NCBI GenBank assembly: GCA_937904375.1
Contig: CALDIG010000303.1
Location: forward strand, 1 to 64,000
Direction of reading: 5' to 3'
Length of the DNA: 64,000 bases
Source of the DNA: an uncultured Prevotellaceae bacterium
Lineage (GTDB): Bacteria; Bacteroidota; Bacteroidia; Bacteroidales; Muribaculaceae
Shown here: positions 1 to 7,923 of the stretch, in pieces
Layout of the letters: each line of letters starts with the position of its first letter
Position numbering within the stretch: the stretch's first letter is position 1
Position numbers and translations under genes: made by a program
Notes under the pieces: generated by a model
Seen by the model: the letters and a program-made list of their open reading frames with translations, nothing else
What the model was told of the DNA's origin: nothing
The model's database searches: none

Positions 1-37
1 AAAAGTGCCTCGAAGAGGAACTTCCACCACAGGCTTT

Positions 38-154
38 TCATGTGAGCCTATAATCATTCCACTCCAGCCCTAAGCGATCTATCATCTCTTTGTACTCCTG
101 CTCAAAAGTCTGTTCTTTGTGGTGCTCACGCTGGCGATTGATATAGTTAATAAA
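38..154 (-). pseudogene. C-terminal fragment of a REP-associated Y1 (IS200-like) transposase
   Basis: Read on the minus strand this stretch encodes about 38 residues ending NYINRQREHHKEQTFEQEY, then EMIDRLGLEWNDYRLT and a TGA at 38-40. The EHHK..TFEQEY pattern near the end is typical of the tail of REP-associated tyrosine transposases (Y1_Tnp, also called RAYT). The HUH motif and the catalytic tyrosine region are missing: upstream of about 154 the similarity stops, close to where the IS1634-like sequence begins. It is therefore a dead remnant. RAYTs are known to act on short palindromic repeats, and several such palindromes occur in this window, but no intact RAYT is visible here. The assignment rests on motif memory over a short stretch. 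Confidence 0.6.
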
Positions 155-182
155 AAAACCGCAGATTTGACCACTATATAAA

Positions 183-237
183 AGCGGTTATAAACCGCTG
201 ATTCGTCGGCCGATATCGTGAGATGTCGGCCGTTTTT
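183..237. terminator. Two adjacent hairpins, the second followed by a T run
   Basis: AGCGGTT (183-189) pairs with AACCGCT (193-199). A second stem, CGGCCGA pairing with TCGGCCG across 207-233, is followed by TTTTT, which is a good intrinsic terminator on the plus strand. They lie between the RAYT fragment and the transposase promoter and may be part of the left end of the IS1634-like element. Confidence 0.55.
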
Positions 238-333
238 ACGTTTGTCGGGCACTCATGTGGTGCCAAAATTGAGCGGCTTGTGATTTTTTCAAAAAAATCT
301 TGATTTTTTCATTGCTATTTTGGAATTATTTTA

Positions 334-341
334 TACCTTTG
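334..341 (+). promoter_or_regulatory. Bacteroidetes -7 box (TACCTTTG) for the IS1634-like transposase
   Basis: TACCTTTG matches the TAnnTTTG consensus and sits about 50 bases before the ATG at 391. A small palindrome (ATAGCG / CGCTAT, 343-360) lies just downstream in the leader. Confidence 0.6.
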
Positions 342-390
342 CATAGCGTATATGCGCTATATGTTTTATTAACGATATTTCAATATAATT

Positions 391-1020
391 ATGGCTATAC
401 CTGCAGAGATTTTGGCGGTCGAAAGACCCAAGAACACGAGAGTGAAGAAGTCGGGCGAGAGATACCTTGTCATCAAGCGCACGTGCAAGCGCGTGAACGG
501 GCGCAATGTGCCGGTGGAGCTGGGCACGATTGGCGAGATTGTCAACGGCAAGTATGTTGAAAAGCGCACCGTTCCTCGTTCGAAAGAGGTCGAAATGAAG
601 GACTATGGGGAGGTGGCGCTCAACGATAAGTGCAAGGGCGACCTGCTTCAGGAGCTGGCCAACGTGTGGGACATCGCCGACGCCAAACGTCTGCTGGTGA
701 TTGCGTTGCTTCGCTCGTCGTATGGCGACATGCGCAACCGCGACTTGGAGATGCGCTACGAGACATCGTTCCTGAGCGAGATGTATCCCGGCGTGGCTTT
801 GTCGGAGAATGCGGTGACGAGGTTCTTAAGCGGAATCGGAGCCGCCTACTCGCTGATAGTGGAGTTTATGCGCAACCGCATCACGGCCTTCGCGGGCGGC
901 AAGATGGTCATTGACGGCATGCTCAAGGACTACAATTCGGAGACGAGTTCTATGTCGGAGTTCTCGCGCAAGGCATTGAAGAAAGGCAGCCGCGACGTGA
1001 ACCTGATGTACAGTCCCGTC
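391..1020 (+). pseudogene. IS1634-like (IS4 superfamily) transposase, N-terminal fragment
   Basis: The frame starts MAIPAEILAVERPKNT at 391 and resembles the first third of the long IS1634-type DDE transposases of Bacteroidetes, including the stretch FAGGKMVIDGMLKDYNSE, which contains the first catalytic Asp, followed by SEFSRKALKKG. Full-length members are roughly 550-650 residues; this one stops after about 210, when the frame runs into unrelated sequence at about 1020 and ends TGA at 1029. The second catalytic Asp and the Glu are missing and no right-hand inverted repeat is visible, so the copy is inactive. The breakpoint falls in the 3' side of a minus-strand secreted-protein gene. Family assignment is likely; the exact IS name is not known. 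Confidence 0.7.
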
Positions 1021-1241
1021 ACGTCCTGATTATCAATGGCATTGTTATTGCTTCCAGAGCGAGAGAAGACGCAGTTGTCGATGGTGAGCAACTTGGTGTC
1101 TTCATCGTAGGTGACAGTGCCGCCGCCTGTGGTAAAACTGGTAGTGCCCGTGATTTTGTTACCGTTTACATAAATCACAGTACCATTGGCAATCAACATG
1201 GTAATGACAGCCATTATCAATGAAAGTAATGCCTTTTTCAT
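1018..1241 (-). pseudogene. N-terminal fragment of a secreted protein, cut by the IS remnant
   Basis: From the ATG at 1239-1241 the minus strand encodes MKKALLSLIMAVITMLIANG, a clear Sec signal peptide. It is followed by a Gly/Thr-rich beta segment (NGNKITGTTSFTTGGG) and TYDEDTKLLTIDNCVF, the style of the repetitive carbohydrate-binding or surface proteins of Bacteroidales. Only about 75 codons remain. The reading continues a little way through the reverse strand of the transposase fragment, but that part is an artefact of the junction. The gene is best read as a 5' remnant destroyed by the insertion or a later deletion. What the full protein did cannot be told from this piece. Confidence 0.6.
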
Positions 1242-1317
1242 AATTTATAGGTCATTATCATTCTACAATAAATTCTTAAAACGGAATAAGTTAATTCCAA
1301 GTTCTGCAATACTGTTT

Positions 1318-2880
1318 TCACCTCTCCACCTTCCAGTTGTCGATAGTGCGTGTGTCAGGATTCACGGTTACACCCACTTTTACTTTGGGACGAGGGTCAT
1401 TCCAGTAAGGGATGAGGTAATCTCGCTCGTTGATTTGGGCGAGCGCATCGTCAACAGTGGCGGTAGTCGAGATTTTCAGTTCCAGCACATATATTGTGTT
1501 GCGACCATTCATCACCACATCGCAGCGGCCGCGCGCGTTCCTCACCTCGGTCCGCGTCTCGATGCCTATGCAGTCAAACATCACCCGCAGCAACGTCTCA
1601 AAGTCTCGCTCGGTTTTGTTGCTCAGGTTATAGGGCAACGCCGCCAGATAGCTCTGAGCGGCTGTCAGGGCGGCGTCTATATCGTCGGCGAGCATCGCCT
1701 TGCGCACCGCCATGATCAGTGACTCGTTCTGGCTGATGTCTCTGCCCAGGTAATGCGGCATCAAGGTGCTGTAAAGACCGGCATGCACTTCCTGGTTGGG
1801 GATGCCGAGGGTGTAGATGTTTGACTCGAAATCATAGTCTTTGATGGTGAGATATCCGCTCTGATAGAGGATGGGTATCGCACTCTCCATGTTGTCGAAC
1901 GGCTGGTCAAAAGTGCGGCGGAAGACCTGCGTGTTCTCAATGTCGCTGAGCTTGAAGTTGTACTTGTCAAGAATCTTGATCAGTGCCGCCGGCGTGCCGC
2001 TCGTGAACCAATAGTCCTCGAGTTCGCCGGCACTAAAAGCGTTGACAATGCTGTAGGGGTTATAGACATCAACCATCTTGGGTCCGAAGTGATATCCGTC
2101 GTAGCGGTCTCGAAGCAGTTGCAGGGCACGCTCGTTGGTGATGTTTCTTTTCTGGGCTAAAAGCTCGATATCTGGATGAAAACTCTCCTCAAGTTCTTGA
2201 GATGTGATACCGCACAGCGCTTCCCATTTCTCCTGCATTGAAATGTTGGTCAAGTTATTGATTGTTGAGAAGATTGACATCTGCGAGAATTTGGTGACAC
2301 CGGTAATGAAAACAAATCGCAGGTGCTCGCCCATATTCTTGACGGGACCATAAAATGAGTTGAAGATGGAACGGATGGCATTCATCTTCTCGGGCTCGCC
2401 GATAACGTTGAGAACCGGCGAGTCGTACTCATCGAAGATCAATACGGCGCGGTGACCGGTAAGCTCATGGGCTTTGTTAATTAGCATCTTCAAGCGGTCA
2501 CCAAAGCCTAAATCGTTTTTAGGAATACCATATTTCTCCTCAAAAATACTAAGCGACAAACTTAAAGACACTCTAACGCCGCCGGGGTCGTCATTCTTAC
2601 ATTGTGACATATCAAAGTGAAAGACAGGATACTCGGTCCAATCTTTCTCAAGCCTGTCAATCGCAAGACCCTCAAAAAGTTCTTTGTGCCCCAAGAAATA
2701 GTGCTTGAGCGTGGAGCATAGCAACGACTTCCCAAACCGCCTGGGGCGGCTCAGGAACAGCGCGTCACCGCAATTATTGGCTAGCTCATAAACATACCTT
2801 GTCTTGTCAACATAAACAAAACCATCGGTGACAATTTTCTCAAAATCCTGCACTCCGGCAGGGTAACGACGTCGTGACAT
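1318..2880 (-). CDS. AAA-ATPase-like / PD-(D/E)XK nuclease superfamily protein
   Basis: This 520-residue protein has the usual build of the AAA-ATPase_like (PF09820) plus PDDEXK_9 (PF08011) family, which is highly multiplied in Bacteroidales. The N-terminus MSRRRYPAGVQDFEKI is typical. A Walker A-like loop, RPRRFGKSLL, lies near residue 45 and a Walker B-like RAVLIFDEYD near residue 145. The C-terminal 100 residues hold a nuclease-like core, GRCDVVM...YVLELKIS, with the D-ExK spacing. The biochemical role is unproven; roles in defence, mobile-element control or toxin-antitoxin-like systems have been suggested for such ATPases. It stands alone, transcribed away from the dockerin genes, with a long leader of about 240 bases if the -7 box at 3120-3127 is its promoter. 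It is complete, and one of seven related ATPases in the window. Confidence 0.85.
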   Translation of the reverse strand: MSRRRYPAGVQDFEKIVTDGFVYVDKTRYVYELANNCGDALFLSRPRRFGKSLLCSTLKHYFLGHKELFEGLAIDRLEKDWTEYPVFHFDMSQCKNDDPGGVRVSLSLSLSIFEEKYGIPKNDLGFGDRLKMLINKAHELTGHRAVLIFDEYDSPVLNVIGEPEKMNAIRSIFNSFYGPVKNMGEHLRFVFITGVTKFSQMSIFSTINNLTNISMQEKWEALCGITSQELEESFHPDIELLAQKRNITNERALQLLRDRYDGYHFGPKMVDVYNPYSIVNAFSAGELEDYWFTSGTPAALIKILDKYNFKLSDIENTQVFRRTFDQPFDNMESAIPILYQSGYLTIKDYDFESNIYTLGIPNQEVHAGLYSTLMPHYLGRDISQNESLIMAVRKAMLADDIDAALTAAQSYLAALPYNLSNKTERDFETLLRVMFDCIGIETRTEVRNARGRCDVVMNGRNTIYVLELKISTTATVDDALAQINERDYLIPYWNDPRPKVKVGVTVNPDTRTIDNWKVER

Positions 2881-2981
2881 AGCTTCAGTAGAATATTAGT
2901 AGTAGAGTGTAAATAGTTAATTATTGTTGCGGAGCACTCTATATCTTAACTCAACAAAAAGCAACAATAGAATAAAATTTT

Positions 2982-3048
2982 GAATAAAATGCTCACGCTT
3001 GCAAGGCTTTGAACAAGTTCAAGCTTTGACTCGCTTAATCGCATTTTT
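2982..3048. repeat. Interspersed ~60-bp palindromic repeat, copy 1
   Basis: The sequence runs AAAATGCTCACGCTTGCAAG, GCTTTGAACAAGTTCAAGC, TTTGACTCGCTTAAT. Close copies occur at 27039-27096 (same orientation) and 39491-39557 (inverted). The core TTGAnCAAGnTCAA is self-complementary. In all three cases the repeat lies between genes, here in the leader of the ATPase gene. Confidence 0.75.
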
Positions 3049-3119
3049 GTTTTTTTGTCATCTTTTGTTGTCTTTGTTTGATTTCTGACCCTCTATAAAG
3101 AGGACAGGTTTTTCGATTA

Positions 3120-3127
3120 CAAAGGTA
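3120..3127 (-). promoter_or_regulatory. Probable -7 box for the ATPase gene at 1318-2880
   Basis: The minus strand reads TACCTTTG. It is about 240 bases before the ATG at 2880, and the leader contains the interspersed repeat and a small stem CCTCT/AGAGG at 3090-3103. No better box is visible closer to the gene. Confidence 0.4.
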
Positions 3128-3211
3128 CATATTTTTGAGCAGAACACAAATTTTTTTAGCTTTTTGAGTATTAATTATGCTAGATAATGGGCATTTATCA
3201 AGAAAAATGTG

Positions 3212-3219
3212 TAATTTTG
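3212..3219 (+). promoter_or_regulatory. -7 box (TAATTTTG) for the dockerin/FGE gene pair
   Basis: TAATTTTG fits TAnnTTTG and lies 43 bases before the ATG at 3262. The second FGE gene starts only 18 bases after the first ends, so both are probably transcribed from here. Confidence 0.6.
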
Positions 3220-3261
3220 CAAATTATCGATGAAATTATCCACACATAAATATCAATAAAA

Positions 3262-5649
3262 ATGAAAAAACGACACATCACTTTAGCGACTTTATTGTCA
3301 CTTGCCATCATAGCTATTGCGGCTATCAAGGGCGACGTGAACGGCGACGGAGCGGTGACTGCCAGCGACGTGACAGCACTTTACAACTATTTGCTCAACA
3401 ACGACACGAGCGGCCTTGTCAACGGCGATGTTGACGGTGACGGCAACATCACCGCCGGCGATGTGACGCAGGTATATAACATCCTGCTCAACGGACAGGA
3501 GCCGGAGCCTGAACCAGAGCCCATCGTCACAGAATTTACCGTTAATGGTGTCACCTTCAAGATGGTTACTGTTGATGGCGGCACATTCAGGATGGGTGCA
3601 ACCGACGAGGAAATCAACATCGGTGACGCCGGTGCCTATGACTATCCAGCCCACGATGTGACTCTCACCACTTATTCCATTGGGCAGACCGAAGTCACTG
3701 GACAGTTGTGGGATGCCGTGATGGGTACCAACTATTACAACAACACCGAACCAGTTTATTACGTCACTTTAACCGAAATAGAAGAGTTTATCGCTAAGCT
3801 CAACGAGGCCACCGGACTCAAGTTCCGCCTGCCCACCGAGGCGGAATGGGAGTTTGCAGCTCAAGGTGGCAACCTGAGTAAAGGCTACAAATATGCCGGC
3901 AGCAACGACATTGACGAAGTGGCGTGGTACAAAAGCAACTCGGGCAATGCGCCCCACCCTGTCGCACAAAAAGCCCCCAACGAGCTAGGACTCTACGACA
4001 TGAGCGGCAACGTGCAAGAGTGGTGCAGCGACCGCTTCTACGAATATACCGAGGATCCGCAATTCAACCCCGTCAGTCTGTCCACCAGCTCACTGCTTGA
4101 GTGCCGCGGTGGTTCTTTCCACTCCACATCACCCACCTGCCGTGTGCGTGGGCGCAACGCTCAATCCCCCACTTCGCCCACCAACTACTATGGCTTCCGC
4201 CTCGCACTCGACAACGCCACGCTTTATAATGTGGGAGGTGTGACTTTCAAGATGATTGACGTGGAAGGCGGCATGTTCATGATGGGAGCCATGGATGGCG
4301 ATGCCAATGCTCTTGACGACGAGTTCCCTGTTCATCAAGTTACGTTATCTAACTACTCTATAGGACAAACCGAGGTGACACAGGAGTTGTGGACTGCCGT
4401 AATGGGCAGCAACCCCAGCAATTTCAGCGGCAACTTCTTGCCGGTTGAGAATGTTAGCTGGAACAACTGCCAGGAGTTTGTAGCAAGACTAAATGAAATG
4501 GTCACTCTCCCCGATGGATACGAGTTCCGACTGCCCACTGAGGCAGAGTGGGAATTTGCCGCCCGCGGTGGTAACAACAGCCATGGATACCTTTACAGCG
4601 GAAGCAACAATATGGACGAGGTGGCGTGGACCAATGACAATTCTGGTCGTATGTCTCATCCTGTAGCATCTAAAAAACCTAACGAGCTGGGACTCTACGA
4701 CATGAGCGGCAACTTGCAGGAGCTGTGCTATGACTGGTATGCCGAGCAATATCCTGCCGACCCGCAAGTTGACCCCACTGGTCCTGAGACGGGCGAAGCC
4801 CGCATAACTCGTGGTGGTTGCTGGGCATGGTATGAGACGTCCTACAACCGTGTCACCTTCCGCGACAACGCATTAGTAAATGAGAAAAAATCATATATTG
4901 GCCTGCGCTTGGCACTGGCTCCCAAGACAAGCGAGACGTTTAATATCAACGGAGTGGAGTTCACCATGATTCTCGTGCGTGGCGGCACGTTCACGATGGG
5001 TAATGACAATAACCTGAACCCATCGCACGAGCATCCGGCTCACAGTGTGACACTCGATGACTATTACATTGCGCAGACCGAGCTGACATACGGACTATGG
5101 CATGCTGTCATGGATGAATCTTTCAGTCCATCCTATTATGACTCGCAAGCCCAGAATGGACTCACTTGGACTGAATGCCAGCAGTTTATCACAAAACTCA
5201 ACACACTCACCGGCAAGAACTTCCGCTTGCCTACCGAGGCAGAGTGGGAATTTGCAGCCCGTGGAGGCTTGCACTCTAAAGGTTATAAATATTCAGGCGG
5301 TGATGACCTGTATTCTATCGCATGGTTCTCGGGCAACGTGGGCAATGACTGGACACCTCGTGTGGTAGCACAAATGACTCCTAACGAGCTAGGGCTCTAC
5401 GACATGAGCGGCAACGTTGCCGAGTGGTGTCAAGACTGGTACAGCTCCACTTATTACAGCGTGTCGCCTGCTTATAATCCTCAAGGCCCGACTAGCGGCA
5501 CTAAAAGAGTGCTGCGTGGTGGCAGGCTGTTGCACCACGCACCCTACATGCGAGTTGACTACCGCGACAGCCAAGACCCCGATGCGGTATATGAACAAAG
5601 TGCCAATCTCGAAGGTATGCGCCTGGTATTATCATTATCACAAGAATAG
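3262..5649 (+). CDS. Secreted dockerin protein with three FGE-sulfatase (SUMF1) domains
   Basis: The 795-residue protein starts with a short signal peptide (MKKRHITLATLLSLAIIAIA). Two EF-hand-like dockerin loops follow at about residues 24-75 (GDVNGDGAVTASDV and GDVDGDGNITAGDV), then a Pro/Glu linker. Three FGE-sulfatase domains occupy roughly 90-316, 320-555 and 560-793, each with a GGxFxMG start, FRLPTEAEWEFAA, NELGLYDMSGN and a C-terminal RGG. The formylglycine-generating enzyme needs two cysteines after RGGS; the first domain keeps only the second position (RGGSFHSTSPTC), and the other two keep neither. It is therefore probably not a sulfatase-maturing enzyme. The fold is also used for ligand binding (C-type-lectin-like), so a surface or secreted binding protein is a fair inference. 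It is followed at 18 bases by a shorter paralogue. Confidence 0.85.
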   Translation: MKKRHITLATLLSLAIIAIAAIKGDVNGDGAVTASDVTALYNYLLNNDTSGLVNGDVDGDGNITAGDVTQVYNILLNGQEPEPEPEPIVTEFTVNGVTFKMVTVDGGTFRMGATDEEINIGDAGAYDYPAHDVTLTTYSIGQTEVTGQLWDAVMGTNYYNNTEPVYYVTLTEIEEFIAKLNEATGLKFRLPTEAEWEFAAQGGNLSKGYKYAGSNDIDEVAWYKSNSGNAPHPVAQKAPNELGLYDMSGNVQEWCSDRFYEYTEDPQFNPVSLSTSSLLECRGGSFHSTSPTCRVRGRNAQSPTSPTNYYGFRLALDNATLYNVGGVTFKMIDVEGGMFMMGAMDGDANALDDEFPVHQVTLSNYSIGQTEVTQELWTAVMGSNPSNFSGNFLPVENVSWNNCQEFVARLNEMVTLPDGYEFRLPTEAEWEFAARGGNNSHGYLYSGSNNMDEVAWTNDNSGRMSHPVASKKPNELGLYDMSGNLQELCYDWYAEQYPADPQVDPTGPETGEARITRGGCWAWYETSYNRVTFRDNALVNEKKSYIGLRLALAPKTSETFNINGVEFTMILVRGGTFTMGNDNNLNPSHEHPAHSVTLDDYYIAQTELTYGLWHAVMDESFSPSYYDSQAQNGLTWTECQQFITKLNTLTGKNFRLPTEAEWEFAARGGLHSKGYKYSGGDDLYSIAWFSGNVGNDWTPRVVAQMTPNELGLYDMSGNVAEWCQDWYSSTYYSVSPAYNPQGPTSGTKRVLRGGRLLHHAPYMRVDYRDSQDPDAVYEQSANLEGMRLVLSLSQE

Positions 5650-5667
5650 CAACTAAATATATCAAAT

Positions 5668-7302
5668 ATGAAAAAGAAATTATTACTATCGCTTTTTGGC
5701 TTGCTTGCCACTTTTAGTGCATCTGCCCTCAAGGGCGACGTGAATGGCGACGGAGCGGTGACTGCCACCGACGTGACAGCTCTCTACAACTATCTGCTCA
5801 ACGGCGACACGAGCAGTCTTGTCAATGGCGATGTTGACGGCGACGGCAGCATCACCGCCGGCGATGTGACGCAGGTATATAACATTCTGCTCAACGGACA
5901 GGAGCCTGAGATAACCGAGTACACCGTGGGTGGCGTTACATTCAAGATGGTGGAGGTTGAAGGCGGCACGTTCACGATGGGTGGCACCGCCGAGCAGGGC
6001 AGCGATGCTTCCAGCGACGAGAGACCCACTCACCAGGTGACACTGAGTTCTTTCTCCATCGGTCAGACCGAGGTGACACAGGAACTGTGGGCCGCCGTTA
6101 TGGGCAGCAACCCCAGTGGGTTCAGCGGCACTAATATGCCTGTTGAAATGGTGAGTTGGAATGACTGTCAGGAATTTATCACCAAGCTCAACCTGATGAC
6201 CGGCAAGAACTTCCGCCTGCCCACCGAGGCAGAGTGGGAATATGCAGCACGTGGCGGTAACCAGAGCAAGGGATACAAGTATGCCGGCAGTAACACTGCC
6301 GATAATGTAGCCTGGATTCATGAAAATGCCGATTGGACTACACATCCAGTAGCCACAAAAGCCCCCAACGAGCTTGGCATCTACGACATGAGCGGCAATG
6401 TTTACGAGTGGTGCGGCGACTGGTATGGCACTTACAGTGCTGATGCGCAGACCAATCCCCTAGGACCCGCGTCGGGCGATGAACGTGTGTGTCGCGGTGG
6501 GGCTTGGGATTACGATGAATGGTCTTGCCGTGTGTCACTACGTGGTAGCCTCGACCCTGAAGAAGACCGCTACAATTTTCTCGGCCTGCGCCTAGCCGAA
6601 GGACCTATCGCAAAAAAGGTGTTCTCGGCGAATGGCGTAATATTCAACATGGTAAAAGTTGACGGCGGCACGTTCATGATGGGAGCCGCCGATGACGACA
6701 CCGAGGCTTACGACCTTGAGCGCCCAGCCCATCAAGTCACGCTCTCCGACTACTGGATTGGCGAGACCGAAGTCACCGAAGCCCTATGGAAAGCCGTGAT
6801 GGAAGTTGATGAGACATCGTTCTCTATGGGCGATAACTATCCTGTGAGAAGGGTGTCGTGGGACGACTGTATTGAATTTGCCGAGAGGCTTAGCCAGCTC
6901 ACGGGCGTTAATTTCACGCTGCCCACCGAGGCGCAGTGGGAGTTTGCCGCCCGCGGTGGAAATTTAAGCCACGGATATCTCTATGCTGGCAGCAATACGC
7001 TTGGTGACGTGGCTTGGTATGCCGACAACAGCGGAAACGTTCTTCATGAGGTGGCTACTAAGGCACCCAATGAATTGGGCATCTATGATATGTGCGGGAA
7101 CATCGCCGAGTGGTGCCTTGACGACATCTATGACTACACCCCTGAGGCGCAAGTCGATCCAACACACCCAAAGACCACAGTCAACAACATGTTGCGAAGC
7201 AGCGCGTGGGATGATGTCGCCAAAGACTGTCGCTTGACAACCCGCTGGAAAACTAATGGCATGAGCATATGGATAGGTTTGCGCCTCGCCATCCAGGACT
7301 GA
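5668..7302 (+). CDS. Secreted dockerin protein with two FGE-sulfatase (SUMF1) domains
   Basis: This is a 544-residue paralogue of the preceding gene, with a signal peptide (MKKKLLLSLFGLLATFSASA), a paired dockerin-like calcium-loop region at about 22-72 that is nearly identical to the upstream one, and two FGE-sulfatase domains at about 82-310 and 315-542. Each has the LPTEAEWE or LPTEAQWE motif and a NELGIYDMSGN or NELGIYDMCGN motif. The cysteine pair of active FGE is not complete: RGGAWDYDEWSC keeps only the second position, and the last domain has RSSAWDDVAKDC. The high identity of the dockerin parts points to recent duplication followed by loss or gain of one domain. It is probably cotranscribed with the upstream gene. 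A binding rather than a catalytic role is inferred. Confidence 0.85.
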   Translation: MKKKLLLSLFGLLATFSASALKGDVNGDGAVTATDVTALYNYLLNGDTSSLVNGDVDGDGSITAGDVTQVYNILLNGQEPEITEYTVGGVTFKMVEVEGGTFTMGGTAEQGSDASSDERPTHQVTLSSFSIGQTEVTQELWAAVMGSNPSGFSGTNMPVEMVSWNDCQEFITKLNLMTGKNFRLPTEAEWEYAARGGNQSKGYKYAGSNTADNVAWIHENADWTTHPVATKAPNELGIYDMSGNVYEWCGDWYGTYSADAQTNPLGPASGDERVCRGGAWDYDEWSCRVSLRGSLDPEEDRYNFLGLRLAEGPIAKKVFSANGVIFNMVKVDGGTFMMGAADDDTEAYDLERPAHQVTLSDYWIGETEVTEALWKAVMEVDETSFSMGDNYPVRRVSWDDCIEFAERLSQLTGVNFTLPTEAQWEFAARGGNLSHGYLYAGSNTLGDVAWYADNSGNVLHEVATKAPNELGIYDMCGNIAEWCLDDIYDYTPEAQVDPTHPKTTVNNMLRSSAWDDVAKDCRLTTRWKTNGMSIWIGLRLAIQD

Positions 7303-7323
7303 ATTATTCAAGTTTAAATAATG

Positions 7324-7509
7324 CTTAAGGTGGGTTCTATAAATTGCTCGAGTCAGATTATTTTAGATTTTTGAACAGATTATGTCTCAAATGTGCGAAA
7401 TAGTAGCGAGCTACAGTTCAAGCATTTGAGGCAAAAGATGCCAAAAAGAAAAATAATATGACCGAAACATAAAACTCTCATATTAGGAATTTATAGAACC
7501 CACCTTAAG
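7324..7509. mobile_element. MITE-like element with 22-bp perfect terminal inverted repeats
   Basis: The left end, 7324-7345 (begins CTTAAGGTGGGTTCTATAA), is the exact reverse complement of 7488-7509. The 186-bp body has no open frame of note. The right end abuts the decayed RhuM gene at codon VVKEL, and the left end lies 21 bases after the stop of the FGE gene. No clear target duplication is visible. The size, perfect ends and lack of coding fit a MITE mobilised by an unseen transposase. Confidence 0.75.
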
Positions 7510-7716
7510 TAATTCTTTGACAACTGAATCGGCAGTCAATTCCTTTTCTTTCAGAATATTGGCTATATGCATACTGATGTTTGGCTTCTAGGTGGCAAAA
7601 AGTTCTGCCATCTGCTGCTGGTTGAGCCATATTTTGCCGTCTTTGGCAAAAAGAGCGACAGAAGCATTGCCATCGGCGGTGCGGTAAATTATGATATTTC
7701 TTTGGTCTTCGTCCAT
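7510..7716 (-). pseudogene. RhuM-family protein, N-terminal remnant with in-frame stop
   Basis: Read from the ATG at 7714-7716, the minus strand gives MDEDQRNIIIYRTADGNASV, then ALFAKDGKIWLNQQQMAELFAT, then a TAG, then KPNISMHIANILKEKELTADSVVKEL. It lines up residue for residue with the RhuM-like gene at 13470-13952, with a stop where that gene has Ser (TSKQTISYHI versus T*KPNISMHI). The coding similarity ends exactly at the MITE-like element, and nothing of the C-terminal half is found on its other side. Both RhuM copies sit next to a comM 3' fragment, so they probably arose by duplication of a block. Confidence 0.8.
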
Positions 7717-7782
7717 AATTGAATTGTGGTTAATATAACGAAACCTATTGGTGATTATGCATTGTGCATTATGAATTATGCA

Positions 7783-7851
7783 TTACATGTTGAAATAGCT
7801 TGAGCGGTCGAGGTTGCCCTCTAGCCGATGGCTTCCATGATGTGGTGCGGG
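7783..7851 (-). pseudogene. comM 3'-end fragment E (shortest)
   Basis: The minus strand matches the last ~22 codons of comM ([16 protein letters not shown] then stop), with the stop TAA at 7783-7785. It carries the variant CCCTCTAG where intact comM has CGGTAG, a net two-base insertion that breaks the frame; fragments A and D share it. Similarity ends at about 7851, 72 bases from the end of the next ATPase gene. Confidence 0.8.
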
Positions 7852-7923
7852 ATGTTAAATACTCTCTTTGTCAAATGTCTAATCATGTTTTTTGGATCAT
7901 ATCAATTGTCATTTTTTCCTGTT

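Noticed and set aside
1186..1722. Plus-strand open frame of 178 codons
   Set aside because: It is antisense to the ATPase and the secreted-protein remnant, with no protein-like motif; it mirrors the codon pattern of the real gene.
3262..7302. Diversity-generating retroelement target (FGE/C-type-lectin domains are typical DGR targets)
   Set aside because: No reverse transcriptase gene or template repeat is visible in the window, and the domains do not end in an obvious variable repeat.
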